DNA of 64,000 nt from Noviherbaspirillum galbum (GCF_010974945.1 NZ_JAAIVB010000045.1:62001-126000); one strand, 5' to 3'. Positions 50,845 to 60,211 are shown, numbered from the stretch's first letter. A program made the numbers and translations. The notes: a model not told the origin generated them from the sequence alone.

Positions 50845-52620
50845 ATGTCGACATGCGAACCCGTAACCAAGGCCGCGCTCGATCAAGAAGAGGGCGGCAT
50901 CGCCGCGACTGACCGGGCGCGGCGAGACATCGGGCGGGCGGCGCTCGTCTCGGCTGGCGCATCCCTGGCCCTGTCCGCATGCGGCGGCGGCGGATCCTCG
51001 ACCGGCGAGTCCTCCGGTTCGCCCACCCCGGCATCGAATGCTGCAAACGCAGCGAATGGGCCGGCCGCCGCAGGCGGCTCGGCCAGCCAGGCAATTACCG
51101 CAGCGGCGGCCTCGCGCTTCCTTTCGCAGGCCTCCATGGGGGCGACACGCGATGAAGTCGCCCGCGTGCAGTCGCTCGGTTTCGCGGGATGGCTCGACGC
51201 ACAGTTCGCCATGTCGCCGGGCACCGGGCACTGGGACTGGATGGTTTCGCAGGGCTACGACGCTTCCACCAACAAGAACACCGAGGCAGGCTTCGACGCT
51301 TCCGCGTGGCGCATGCTGGTTTCGGCCCCGGACACCCTGCGGCAACGCGTGGCGCTCGCCCTGTCCGAAATCACGGTGGCGGCCATCGACGGCTTCGTCG
51401 GCGCAGGCTGGCGGGCGTTCTCGGCGGCGGCCTACTTCGACATCCTGCTGGCCAATGCATTCGGCAACTATCGTACGCTGCTGCAGCAGATCTCGACCAG
51501 CGCCCCGATGGGCGAATACCTGACCTTCCGCGGAAACGTGAAATACAACGCGACGACCGGCGCCATGCCGGATGAAAACTACGCGCGCGAGGTCATGCAG
51601 CTGTTCAGCATCGGACTGCTGCAGCTCAACCCGGACGGCACGCCCAAGATGGTCAGCGGCAAGGCGCAGGAGACGTACACGCTGGATGACATCACGGGCC
51701 TTGCGCGCGTCTTTACGGGCTGGGATTACAACCTCGCCGGCGGCGACACCTCCACGCCGGACTTCAAACGGCGGGCCATGATCCAGATTCCTTCCCGCCA
51801 CGAGACGGGCGAGAAGACCTTCCTGGGAACGACCATCCCGGCAGGCACCGACGGCGCCACCAGCCTGAAGCTGGCGCTCGACTGGATCTTCGCCCATCCC
51901 AACGTCGCGCCCTTCATCAGCCGCCAGCTTATCCAGCGGCTGGTCTGCAGCAATCCGAGTCCGGCATACGTCAGCCGCGTATCGTCGGTGTTCAACGACG
52001 ACGGCAACGGCGTCAAGGGCAACATGAAGGCCGTCATCAAGGCCATCCTGCTCGACGCCGAAGCGCGCGGCGATGCCGGACTGGCCGATGCCTCGTTCGG
52101 CAAGCAGCGCGAACCCATCCTTCGGTTCACCGCATGGGCGCGCGCCTTTAACGCAAACTCCCCGAGCAACGCCTGGGCCGTCGGCAATGCCAGCGATCCG
52201 GCGACGCGGCTCGGGCAGAGCCCGCTGCGTTCCCCGTCCGTGTTCAATTTCTTCCGTCCGGGCTATGTGCCGCCCAACAGCGCGGTCGGCAATGCCGGCC
52301 TCGTGGCGCCGGAATTCCAGCTTACCAATGAGTCGACTGTCGTCGGCTATATCAACTTCATGCAGTCGGCGGTGAGCAAGGGGATCGGCGACCTCAAGGC
52401 CGATTATTCATCATTGCTGCCGCTGGCCGACAATGCGCAAGGCCTGGTCGATGAACTGAACACCGTGCTGGCCGCCGGACAGCTGTCGGCGGCCACCGTG
52501 TCCATGATCAGGTCGGCGGTTGATTCCATCACCGGAACGACCGATGCCGCGCGCGCCAACCGCATTTATGCCGCCATCGTGCTGGTGCTCGCCGCACCGG
52601 AATTCATCATCCAGAAATGA
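50845..52620 (+). CDS. DUF1800 domain protein, exported
   Basis: A 591-aa protein with an N-terminal Tat/lipoprotein-like signal (RARRDIGRAALVSAGASLALSAC), then a Gly/Ser-rich linker. The DUF1800 domain covers most of the rest: ASRFLSQASMGATRDEVARV, YDASTNKNTEAGFD, AMPDENYAREVMQLFSIGLLQLNPDG, ARVFTGWDY, and SPSVFNFFRPGYVPPN near the end. DUF1800 proteins are large periplasmic proteins of unknown activity, nearly always paired with a DUF1501 gene, as here (9-base gap). TAGGAG precedes the start. Confidence 0.9.
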   Translation: MSTCEPVTKAALDQEEGGIAATDRARRDIGRAALVSAGASLALSACGGGGSSTGESSGSPTPASNAANAANGPAAAGGSASQAITAAAASRFLSQASMGATRDEVARVQSLGFAGWLDAQFAMSPGTGHWDWMVSQGYDASTNKNTEAGFDASAWRMLVSAPDTLRQRVALALSEITVAAIDGFVGAGWRAFSAAAYFDILLANAFGNYRTLLQQISTSAPMGEYLTFRGNVKYNATTGAMPDENYAREVMQLFSIGLLQLNPDGTPKMVSGKAQETYTLDDITGLARVFTGWDYNLAGGDTSTPDFKRRAMIQIPSRHETGEKTFLGTTIPAGTDGATSLKLALDWIFAHPNVAPFISRQLIQRLVCSNPSPAYVSRVSSVFNDDGNGVKGNMKAVIKAILLDAEARGDAGLADASFGKQREPILRFTAWARAFNANSPSNAWAVGNASDPATRLGQSPLRSPSVFNFFRPGYVPPNSAVGNAGLVAPEFQLTNESTVVGYINFMQSAVSKGIGDLKADYSSLLPLADNAQGLVDELNTVLAAGQLSAATVSMIRSAVDSITGTTDAARANRIYAAIVLVLAAPEFIIQK

Positions 52621-52629
52621 GGGCCAGCC

Positions 52630-54030
52630 ATGGACCGATCACCCAAGTTTAACCAGTCGCGCCGCGCCTTCCTGCGCCGCGCCGCCACCTTGTCGGCCGC
52701 CGGCGTCGCCGCGCCCTGGGCCTTGAATCTCGCCGCCATTGCCGAGGCCAGCGCTGCCACGGCAACCGACTACAAGGCGCTGGTGTGCGTCTTCATGTAT
52801 GGCGGCAATGATTACGCCAACACCCTGGTTCCCTACGACAGCGACAACTACACCCGTTACCAGCAGCTGCGTCCGACGCTGGCCTATGCGCGCGCCGACC
52901 TTGCGGCAACGGCGCTGCAGCCCGCGAGTGATCCGCGCGACTCCGCCGGGTTCGCGCACCAGTATGCCCTGGCGCCGGAACTGTCGCCCCTGTTCCCGCT
53001 GTTCGGCAGCGGACAGATGGCCGTGCTGCTGAACGTCGGCACGCTGGTGCAGCCGACGACCAAGCTGCAATACACCAACAAGACGGCCGCCTTGCCGCCC
53101 AAGCTGTTTTCCCACAATGACCAGCAATCGTTCTGGCAGTCGTCCGCGACGGAAGGCGCGACCTCGGGTTGGGGCGGGCGCATGGGCGACCTGTTCGAGG
53201 CGGGCAACGGCAATGCCACCTTCACCTGCGTGAACGTGTCGGGCAATGCGGTATATCTTTCGGGAAAGACCGCGGTGCAATACCAGGTATCGACGACTGG
53301 CTCGGTGCCGCTCAATGGCATCAAGACGCCGCTCTTCGGTTCCGCCGCCTGTTCGGATGCCTTGCGCAACCTCACCACCCAGCCGCGCGCGCATCTGCTC
53401 GAGAACGAATACAACCGCGTCATGCAGCGCTCTATCAATGCAAACCAGGTGCTGTCCGGCAGCCTTGCCTCGGCACCGGCCATCACGACCGCTTTTCCCG
53501 CTTCCAACACCCTGGCGGACCAGCTCAAGATGGTGGCGCGCATGATCTCGGTCGCCGGTTCGCTTGGCATCAAGCGGCAGGTCTTCTTCGTGTCGCTCAA
53601 CGGCTTCGATACGCATGACGGCCTGCTGACGGTGCACCCGGGGCTGCTGACGAAGGTGGCTTCAGCCATGACGGCGTTCTACAACGCCACCGTCGAGCTT
53701 GGCGTGGCCGGCAACGTCACGACCTTCACCGCTTCCGATTTCGGACGCACCCTCAGCGGCAACAACGACGGTTCCGACCACGGCTGGGGCAGCATGCATT
53801 TCGTCCTGGGAGGCGCGGTCAACGGCAACCGTTACTACGGCACGGCGCCGGTCGTCGCCAGCAACGGACCGGACGACGTGGGACAGGGCCGGCTGCTGCC
53901 CACTACCTCGGTCGACCAGTACGGCGCCACGCTCGGCAAGTGGATGGGTATGAGCGATTCGGACCTGCTTACCGTGCTGCCCAGCCTCGCCAATTACAAC
54001 CTGTCGAGCCGGACGCTGGGATTCGTTTAG
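52630..54030 (+). CDS. DUF1501 domain protein, Tat-exported
   Basis: A 466-aa protein. The Tat signal SRRAFLRRAATLSAAGVAAPWALNL starts at about residue 10. The DUF1501 domain (sulfatase/phosphatase-like fold) contains ALVCVFMYGGNDYANTLVPYD, QYALAPELSPLFPLFGSGQMAVLLNVGTLVQP, SHNDQQSFWQS, VFFVSLNGFDTHDGLLTVHPGLL and GNNDGSDHGWGSMHFVLGGAVNG, where His and Asp residues sit as in metal sites of the alkaline-phosphatase superfamily. It is translated right after the DUF1800 gene and probably works with that product in the periplasm. Confidence 0.9.
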   Translation: MDRSPKFNQSRRAFLRRAATLSAAGVAAPWALNLAAIAEASAATATDYKALVCVFMYGGNDYANTLVPYDSDNYTRYQQLRPTLAYARADLAATALQPASDPRDSAGFAHQYALAPELSPLFPLFGSGQMAVLLNVGTLVQPTTKLQYTNKTAALPPKLFSHNDQQSFWQSSATEGATSGWGGRMGDLFEAGNGNATFTCVNVSGNAVYLSGKTAVQYQVSTTGSVPLNGIKTPLFGSAACSDALRNLTTQPRAHLLENEYNRVMQRSINANQVLSGSLASAPAITTAFPASNTLADQLKMVARMISVAGSLGIKRQVFFVSLNGFDTHDGLLTVHPGLLTKVASAMTAFYNATVELGVAGNVTTFTASDFGRTLSGNNDGSDHGWGSMHFVLGGAVNGNRYYGTAPVVASNGPDDVGQGRLLPTTSVDQYGATLGKWMGMSDSDLLTVLPSLANYNLSSRTLGFV

Positions 54031-54222
54031 ATTTTCGCCAGGATGGCTTCGACATGAATGCGCTTTCGCGAGTGGCCTCGCATAGTTACTGGACCTGACT
54101 GACTTCGCGCCACGGTTCCCGCAACTGGCGTTTTGACTTTTGTCCAGCCATCCATGCGCCTGCTTTGGCCAAGAGCGCTCAATGCTATTACATCGCTCCT
54201 CTTCAAACCGAGATGGCGGTCG

Positions 54223-55203
54223 CTATCGCTTTACCGAGGCCGCAGCATCGCGTTGCTTCGTTAACTCTTTATCGAAGCTTTTACGTGCATTTGTCGCGTA
54301 AGCGCGGCATAGCGTTGGATCTATAAATGCATCCGTAGCGCCTTGCTCGCGCCTGCCTGCACGATCCCAAAAATCCACCATGCCAGGATGTGGGGCGAGC
54401 GCAATGTCGCAAGGCAATGCTGCGATCAATGTGAAGCTGGATTCGTAGTCCTTGACGATGTCCGGGCTATTCGGATTGTCGACCAACTTGTAATCTGGCG
54501 CCGACAGGCTGCCAACATCGACAATATTAAGGCAGCGAGCGCCCTCGCATGACAGCCACGTCCATGTTGTGTTGCCCCTGGTATGGCCCGGTGTTAAGTG
54601 CGCGGTCAGCAATAGATCGCCCAAGCGCAGACTCTCGCCGTCAGTCACTGTCCGCGTCACGCGCATTGGGGTGTATAGCCCGCTGTCGCCGTATTGCGGG
54701 TCATTGTGACCGCCGCTCTCCAGCATTGGGATGCTCGCGGTACTCGCGATCACTTGGGCGCCGGTGTCTTTTGCCAGTTGTGTTATTCCGCCGGCATGAT
54801 CGCAATGCTCGTGCGAATTGAGAATCCATTTGATGTCGTGCAAATCTATCCCGAGACTTCGGATATTCGCTTCAATCAGCGGTGCGCCTCCCGGCCCCGG
54901 CACGCCGCCGTCAATCAGAACGTGGCCCGTGGGTGCTGTTATAAGGAACACACCGAGGCCACGAGGCCCGACATTCCAGGTATTGCCATAAATTCGAAAC
55001 GGCTTCTGCGGAGCTATCCATGAGGGATCGTTTACACATGAGGCGTATGTTGCAGGGCCTTCTGGTGCGACGGAGGACGGCTGGGTATAGCGTTCGGCAG
55101 TCCTTTCCCCATTTGCTTCCTGCGAACCTGGTTTTGTTCCAGCCGTATGGCAAGCTGATACGACTACGGTTAGCGCCGCAAGTACTAGTTGTTGATAGCC
55201 CAT
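54223..55203 (-). CDS. Subclass B3-like metallo-beta-lactamase-fold protein
   Basis: A 326-aa exported protein. The signal peptide is followed by an unusually long, about 35-residue low-complexity N-terminal region (AAL...SACHTAGTKPG is lipoprotein-like, lipobox VSAC). The core is B3-like: RGLGVFLITAPTGHVLIDGG, ILNSHEHCDHAGG (His-x-His-x-Asp-His zinc motif), HLTPGHTRGNTTWTW and ALAPHPGMVDFW (third zinc His). Every B3 ligand (His116/118, Asp120/His121, His196, His263 type) is present. Hydrolysis of beta-lactams is plausible but B3-like lactonases exist. Codon use is less GC-rich than the window average. Confidence 0.85.
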   Translation of the reverse strand: MGYQQLVLAALTVVVSACHTAGTKPGSQEANGERTAERYTQPSSVAPEGPATYASCVNDPSWIAPQKPFRIYGNTWNVGPRGLGVFLITAPTGHVLIDGGVPGPGGAPLIEANIRSLGIDLHDIKWILNSHEHCDHAGGITQLAKDTGAQVIASTASIPMLESGGHNDPQYGDSGLYTPMRVTRTVTDGESLRLGDLLLTAHLTPGHTRGNTTWTWLSCEGARCLNIVDVGSLSAPDYKLVDNPNSPDIVKDYESSFTLIAALPCDIALAPHPGMVDFWDRAGRREQGATDAFIDPTLCRAYATNARKSFDKELTKQRDAAASVKR

Positions 55204-55649
55204 GTCACGCCTGTGAGGATTAACTGCATATTAAATTGAAAAGCGAACTTGCAAGGCGCGAATTTTACACGGCAGCTTTCGAGTTAACGTCGCATACCCG
55301 GGGCGGCCGGGGATCCGCGTCGGCAATGGGCATCATCCTATTCTTGCAGTTCGACGCCAGTGATGACAAAACCGACAAACTGGCTTGGAGTCACATGGGG
55401 CGAAGATGGGCGGCGCAAGTTAAGCGTCCGGTTTCGAGAAAGCTGTGGGTCGACTCAGGGTCGATTTTCGAACGGCACCTAAAATTATTTATGGCCGCTT
55501 TGTGTTGAATTGCGGACGATTTGTTTTTCCGGGGACAACCGCTGCCCCAGTCCGAATCCACGGGTTTCGCTACTCATCAATATATATCATGCTGTGATAT
55601 AATAGCGAGCTTTCCTTGTGCCAATTTTTAAACAGTCAGTCGACCGGCG
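55204..55649. promoter_or_regulatory. Intergenic region with MarR-type operator and -10 box
   Basis: The gap between the B3-like gene and the MarR gene holds TATATCA-tgctg-TGATATA (55583-55601), a perfect 7-bp inverted repeat of the MarR-operator kind. It overlaps TATAAT at 55598-55603, placed to serve the MarR gene about 45 bases downstream. The rest is unremarkable. A 90-codon open frame at 55236-55508 lacks support. Confidence 0.6.
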
Positions 55650-56075
55650 ATGCCTCCCCCAAAAGAACTAACCAAGCGTGACTTCGAATCCTTATCGGAA
55701 TTTCGTTACCAGCTCCGCCGGTTTTTGCGCTTCAGTGAGGACGCCGCCGAATCGGAAGGATTGACCCCGCTTCAGTACCTGCTTCTGCTGCATGTCAAAG
55801 GATTTCCTGGTCGTGAGTACGCGACTATCGGAGAGCTGGCCGAGCGATTGCAGGCGCAGCACCATGGGGTGGTATCCCTGGTGACTCGTTGTGAATCCGC
55901 TGGATTTCTCGCGCGCCACCAAGGCACGGACGACCGGAGACAGGTTCATGTGACACTCACTGACCTGGGCGCTGAGAAGCTCCATCGATTGGCCGAAAGG
56001 CACCGCGAGGTGCTGCAGTCGCTGTCCGATGTATTCCGGGTGGAAAACATATCCGCGTTTAACGATCGGACTTAA
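55650..56075 (+). CDS. MarR family transcriptional regulator
   Basis: A 141-aa MarR protein: FESLSEFRYQLRRFLRFSEDAAESEGLTPLQYLLLLHVKGFPGREYATIGELAERLQAQHHGVVSLVTRCESAGFLARHQGTDDRRQVHVTLTDLGAEKL is the complete winged-helix domain with the DxRxxxVxLT wing. It follows an AT-rich operator with inverted repeat, so autoregulation is likely, and it leads an operon with the ClC channel (30 bases) and the HPP/CBS gene. The signal sensed is unknown; control of ion or anion transport is inferred from the neighbours. Confidence 0.9.
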   Translation: MPPPKELTKRDFESLSEFRYQLRRFLRFSEDAAESEGLTPLQYLLLLHVKGFPGREYATIGELAERLQAQHHGVVSLVTRCESAGFLARHQGTDDRRQVHVTLTDLGAEKLHRLAERHREVLQSLSDVFRVENISAFNDRT

Positions 56076-56105
56076 CGCCGATCCAAATTCGAGTCAAAGG
56101 TGGTC

Positions 56106-57893
56106 ATGCAATCGCAAGCATATAAGCGTGATTTCGGAAGTGACGGTCGCCTGGTAACGCTGTCGGCAATTGCTGCCGGCATCGGTGCCGTATCGACGGT
56201 GGCAGCGTTCGTTCTCTTGCATCTGATCCACCTTTGCACGAATCTCTTTTTCTTCCAGACGTTTTCCTTTGCGGATCGCACCCCTGCGGAACATCACCTC
56301 GGGATTTGGGTCATTGCGGTCCCGGTCATAGGCGGACTGCTTGTGGGCTTGATCGCCAAGTTCGGGACAGAAAAAATTCGTGGTCACGGAATTCCCGAGG
56401 CGATCGAGGCAATTCTTTTCGGTAAAAGCAAGATGTCGGCAAAGGTAGCACTGCTGAAGCCTTTATCATCCGGCATCGTGATCGGCAGCGGCGGTCCATT
56501 TGGCGCGGAGGGACCCATCATCATGACGGGGGGCGCTATCGGCTCCCTGATTGCGCAGCATTTTTCACTCACCGCCGCGGAACGCAAGACCTTGCTGGTC
56601 GCGGGCGCTACCGCCGGCATGACAGCGGTCTTTGGTACGCCGGTGGCTGCGGTTCTCCTTGCAGTCGAACTTCTGCTGTTTGAATGGCGCCCGCGAAGCT
56701 TGCTCCCGGTGATATTCGCTTGCGCGGTGGCGGGCTTTACCCGTCCATTGCTTCTCGAAGCGGGCCCCTTGTTTCCCCTGCATACTCAGCCCGTCAACCT
56801 GACGGCATTTGGAATATGTCTTTTTGCAGGATTGCTGTGTGGCGCGCTGTCCTCCGGCATGTCCGTTGCCCTTTACAAGGTCGAAGATCTTTTTGGCAAG
56901 CTGCCCGTCCATTGGATGTGGTGGCCTGCCCTGGGTGCGCTGGCAGTGGGTATCGGTGGCTACCTTGCACCGCGCTCGCTTGGCGTTGGTTACGACGTCA
57001 TCTCCGATTTGCTGAATCACCGGATTATTGCTTCGGCAGCGTTTTCACTGCTGGTCGTCAAGGCGGTAATCTGGGTGATCGCACTAGGTTCGGGGACCTC
57101 CGGCGGCGTCCTGGCGCCGCTCCTCATGCTTGGCGCCGGACTTGGCACGGCGTTGTCCGCGGTTTTCCCAGGAAGTGACCCTTCCCTCTGGCCACTGGTC
57201 TGCATGGCTGCAGTGCTTGCGGGCGTACTTGGCACCCCTCTCACCGCCGCTATCTTCGCGCTTGGCCTGACAGGCGATTTCAACGCGCTGTTGCCCTTAC
57301 TGTTGGCGACCGGGGTGTCGCATGCCTTTACCGTGCTGCTGATGAAACGATCCATCATGACCGAGAAGATCGCAAGGCGCGGCCGCCATATTTATCGTGA
57401 GTACAGCGTCGATCCAATGGAACGCGTGCATGCCGCCGACATCATGACGACCGGCGTGACCGCGGTTCCCACCGACACGACGCTCGGCGAGGTAGCTGCG
57501 CATTACTTCGAAGAGCATCAGCAATTCCGCAGCTATCCGCTCATTACTGCAGAAGGCGCTTTCCATAATTTCGTGGACCGAGCCATTGTCCGGGAATTGC
57601 TCGACACCCATCCAAAGGATGCGAGGATCGGCGATTTGGTTGGAACGCTTGCTCTAGTTGCCTTGCCTCAACACACCTGCCGCACCGTCGCCACTTACCT
57701 TGCCGCGCATGGCATCGAGCGCATCGCCGTGGTCCACGACGACCAGCACCGCCGGCTCGCCGGATTGATTTCCCGTAGTGACTTGATCAAGACCTCGCTT
57801 CATTTCTATGAAGAAGAGCACCAGCGGGAACGGCTGATAAAGTGGTTAAAAGGGGCGCGTCGCCAGCGAAGCGATGCCGCAGCTCGCTCATAA
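56106..57893 (+). CDS. ClC-family chloride channel/transporter with CBS domains
   Basis: A 595-aa ClC protein. Ion-pathway motifs: GSGGPFGAEGPIIMTGG (GSGIP/GxEGP type with the gating Glu), VAGATAGMTAVFGTPVAAVLLAVELLLFEW, and GSGTSGGVLAPLLMLGAGLG (GxFxP equivalent changed to GGVLAP). Twelve or so hydrophobic segments precede a C-terminal pair of CBS domains (VHAADIMTTGVTAVPTDTTLGEVAAHYFEEHQQFRSYPL, then IERIAVVHDDQHRRLAGLISRSDLIK). GSGTSGG is compatible with anion transport; fluoride or chloride specificity is not known. In operon with MarR upstream and the HPP/CBS protein, whose start lies 8 bases downstream. Confidence 0.88.
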   Translation: MQSQAYKRDFGSDGRLVTLSAIAAGIGAVSTVAAFVLLHLIHLCTNLFFFQTFSFADRTPAEHHLGIWVIAVPVIGGLLVGLIAKFGTEKIRGHGIPEAIEAILFGKSKMSAKVALLKPLSSGIVIGSGGPFGAEGPIIMTGGAIGSLIAQHFSLTAAERKTLLVAGATAGMTAVFGTPVAAVLLAVELLLFEWRPRSLLPVIFACAVAGFTRPLLLEAGPLFPLHTQPVNLTAFGICLFAGLLCGALSSGMSVALYKVEDLFGKLPVHWMWWPALGALAVGIGGYLAPRSLGVGYDVISDLLNHRIIASAAFSLLVVKAVIWVIALGSGTSGGVLAPLLMLGAGLGTALSAVFPGSDPSLWPLVCMAAVLAGVLGTPLTAAIFALGLTGDFNALLPLLLATGVSHAFTVLLMKRSIMTEKIARRGRHIYREYSVDPMERVHAADIMTTGVTAVPTDTTLGEVAAHYFEEHQQFRSYPLITAEGAFHNFVDRAIVRELLDTHPKDARIGDLVGTLALVALPQHTCRTVATYLAAHGIERIAVVHDDQHRRLAGLISRSDLIKTSLHFYEEEHQRERLIKWLKGARRQRSDAAARS

Positions 57894-57901
57894 ACCCTAC
57901 A

Positions 57902-59143
57902 ATGTCGTCACGCATGCACAATCGACCCGGCCACACGAGGTTCATTCAATCCGCGCATCCCAGCAACCGTAACCGAGAAACACTGCTGCTTTGGCTTAAA
58001 GGTTTCCTTCCCGCCCCGGTCCACGCGGGCAAGCGAGAACGGCTTTACTCCTGCATGGGCGCCTGCATCGGCTTGCTTTTGACTGAGTGGGTCAGCCGCA
58101 CCGCGCTGGGAACGATCAACCCCTGGTTTATTGCCCCGATGGGAGCGTCGGCCGTGCTGCTCTTCGCGGCCCCCTCCAGCTTGCTTGCCCAGCCATGGTC
58201 TCTCCTTGGCGGAAACCTGTTGTCCGCCTTCATTGGCGTGTCCGTCGCCAAGGAAGTGCCGGACCCGGGACTGGCAGCGGCGCTGGCGGTAGGCATCGCC
58301 ATTGCTGGCATGTTCTCGCTGCGCTGTTTGCATCCTCCAAGCGGTGCGGTCGCGCTGACCGCCGTCCTGGGTGGACCGTCCGTTACGGCGGCAGGCTACA
58401 AATTCTTATGGCAACCGGTCGCTTTGAACTCGGTGCTTTTGCTGGTCGTGGCATTGGTATTCAATAACGTCCTGCGTCGCCGCTACCCTCATGCAGTCGT
58501 TACTACCTCCAACAAGCATCAGCCAGCCGACGGGACACCCCTCAGGCGCATCGGCTTTACCCGAGAGGATATGGATAAGGCGCTACAGTCGCACGACGAA
58601 TTAATCGACATTAGCGAAGATGATCTTGAAGAGATTCTCCTGCAGGCGGAATTGCACGCGTTCCAGCGTCGCTCTGGAGAACTGCGATGCGCCGACGTGA
58701 TGTCACGCGATGTCATCACCATTAACCAATCGAATACCGTGGGCGCGGCATGGAAGCTTCTGGACCAGCATCAGGTTCACGCGCTGCCCGTGGTGAACGA
58801 ATCGAAAGTCTTGGTGGGTATCGTCACCTTGCAGGATCTGATCGAAACATACACGACGACACAAGGAAAATCCCTGCCGCGTCTTCATCGCGAAAAACCA
58901 TTGGACCACGTGATGACACGCCAGGTACAAACTGTCTTGCCGAATCAGCCAATCACCGAAGTCGTTTCCCGGGCGCTCGCCCGCGGGTTCCTGCATCTAC
59001 CAGTCGTCGACCCGGAGAACCGTGTCATTGGTATCTTGACGCAGTCCGACCTGGTCACGGCCGTCTACCGTGCTCGCCTGGAAGATGGGATGGAAACGCC
59101 GACCTCCTCGGCAAATGAAAAGCATCTCAAGTTGGTGAAGTAA
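57902..59143 (+). CDS. HPP-family membrane protein with CBS domains
   Basis: A 413-aa protein. The N-terminal half is an HPP transmembrane domain with about four to five helices (GACIGLLLTEW, WFIAPMGASAVLLFAAPSSLLAQPWSLLGGN, AALAVGIAIAGMFSLRCLHPPSGAVALTAVLGG with the HPPSG motif) and the C-terminal half two CBS domains (MSRDVITINQSNTVGAAWKLLDQHQVHALPVVNESKVLVGIVTLQDLI and VMTRQVQTVLPNQPITEVVSRALARGFLHLPVVD). HPP proteins have been linked to nitrite or anion transport in other organisms. Both CBS tandems in this operon suggest nucleotide-controlled transport. The start is uncertain: ATG 57902 or 57914, each with a weak ribosome site. Confidence 0.85.
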   Translation: MSSRMHNRPGHTRFIQSAHPSNRNRETLLLWLKGFLPAPVHAGKRERLYSCMGACIGLLLTEWVSRTALGTINPWFIAPMGASAVLLFAAPSSLLAQPWSLLGGNLLSAFIGVSVAKEVPDPGLAAALAVGIAIAGMFSLRCLHPPSGAVALTAVLGGPSVTAAGYKFLWQPVALNSVLLLVVALVFNNVLRRRYPHAVVTTSNKHQPADGTPLRRIGFTREDMDKALQSHDELIDISEDDLEEILLQAELHAFQRRSGELRCADVMSRDVITINQSNTVGAAWKLLDQHQVHALPVVNESKVLVGIVTLQDLIETYTTTQGKSLPRLHREKPLDHVMTRQVQTVLPNQPITEVVSRALARGFLHLPVVDPENRVIGILTQSDLVTAVYRARLEDGMETPTSSANEKHLKLVK

Positions 59144-59517
59144 GCAGGGTTCCGTCGAGCAAGGCGCTTATCTATTATCGAGTGGGGGACACGGCGCCGC
59201 TAAAGGTATGTTTGGCGGCACCCCCAAGCGCCGTCGGATTCATGTGCCGGAACGGCAAATTGCTGACGGACTGCGGCGCTGGTCCGACCGGCGCTATCCT
59301 GCTAGATCAGGCGCAGGGTCGTTCGGTATGCTCACAGCTCTGACACTGGTTGCTTTACTGGAAGCTGAATTCGGCGCCACACTGACGCCGTTGACGGCTT
59401 CCGAGGACCGCTTCCATCCGTTATACGGCCAAGACTGGCGCTTTCGGGCTGCATCCAAATCGGCAACCAAAAATCGCTGTAGAATCAAAAGCGCTCCAAC
59501 CACTGAAAGGTTTGACT
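59144..59517. other. Intergenic region without identified genes
   Basis: 374 bases after the HPP/CBS gene. An open frame of 108 codons exists but shows no family resemblance or plausible start site. No strong promoter or hairpin was found. Confidence 0.4.
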
Positions 59518-59805
59518 ATGCCCTACACGCCTGAGCTGCTCGAAGAATTGAATATACTGATTCGCTTCGACTTGGTGACCAATCAGCAAGGCCTCAAGGT
59601 TCACACCCAGACGGCCGATGTCAAAGTGATTTCCGCCACCCGGCGTCTGTACGACAAAGGGCTGGTGACGCAGCCAGATGGCGGCTATCTGACTAGTCTG
59701 GGGCGCAACGCCCTGGACCATGCGCATGCAGCATTAGCCCTGCTGACCGAGGGTAGTGCGCATGTTGCTACCACGCCCAAACATGAAGTAAAAATTTCCG
59801 CCTGA
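59518..59805 (+). CDS. TIGR02647 family protein
   Basis: A 95-aa cytoplasmic protein with the TIGR02647 pattern MPYTPELLEELNILIRFDL, then QGLKVHTQTADVKVISATRRLYDKGLVTQPDGGYLTSLGRNALDHAHAAL. The helix-turn and GGYLTxxG segment suggest a winged-helix-like small domain. Function unknown. Followed 26 bases after the stop by a strong hairpin terminator, which supports its reality. Confidence 0.85.
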   Translation: MPYTPELLEELNILIRFDLVTNQQGLKVHTQTADVKVISATRRLYDKGLVTQPDGGYLTSLGRNALDHAHAALALLTEGSAHVATTPKHEVKISA

Positions 59806-59831
59806 TCAGCGATTGCTCGCACGGTCAATGA

Positions 59832-59876
59832 AGCGGTCGTGATCGGCAACTGAAAATGTCGCCGATCACGACCGCT
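59832..59876 (+). terminator. Strong rho-independent-like terminator
   Basis: A perfect 16-bp stem (AGCGGTCGTGATCGGC against GCCGATCACGACCGCT) with a 13-base loop, followed by GTTT, lies directly after the TIGR02647 gene. The long stem makes it a confident transcription end despite the short T stretch. Confidence 0.82.
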
Positions 59877-59917
59877 GTTTAGTGCCCGTGCGAGCGCTTG
59901 TTTACGGCATCATTGCC

Positions 59918-60094
59918 TCATCCCTTGTTCTGTAGCTCATGGCCGAACTCGAAAGGCATATTCATCTTTTCGGACGACAATTCTTCACCAGGTTCTAGAA
60001 GAACACACTCGTGCCGCGTCGTCTTGCGCTTGCCGGCGTAGCCGCATCCGAGAAACTCTTCTGGCTCATCGCGCTCGCTCCTCCCGGCACTCAA
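59918..60094 (-). CDS. Possible small protein, 58 aa
   Basis: A minus-strand frame with TTG start gives a 58-aa hydrophilic product (EEFLGCGYAGKRKTTRHECVLLEPGEEL, EKMNMPFEFGHELQNKG). The composition and codon choice look protein-like. No ribosome site or ATG was found, and the sequence matches nothing I recognise. It could be a remnant of a larger gene. It is in the middle of a roughly 0.5-kb gap between TIGR02647 and the tannase-like gene. Confidence 0.3.
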   Translation of the reverse strand: MSAGRSERDEPEEFLGCGYAGKRKTTRHECVLLEPGEELSSEKMNMPFEFGHELQNKG

Positions 60095-60211
60095 AGATCA
60101 CACGGCGCGCTCGGTAGACTTGTTCGGACCCTCCCTAAATGCGCTACGCCAACTTGAACAGCTCCTCAGGGCAGGAAGCCATCGCGCTGTGCGTCGTTGC
60201 CTTGCATTGAA

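Noticed and set aside
55236-55508. A 90-codon open frame in the gap before the MarR gene
   Set aside because: No ribosome site, no family resemblance and mixed codon use; it also lies next to the operator region.
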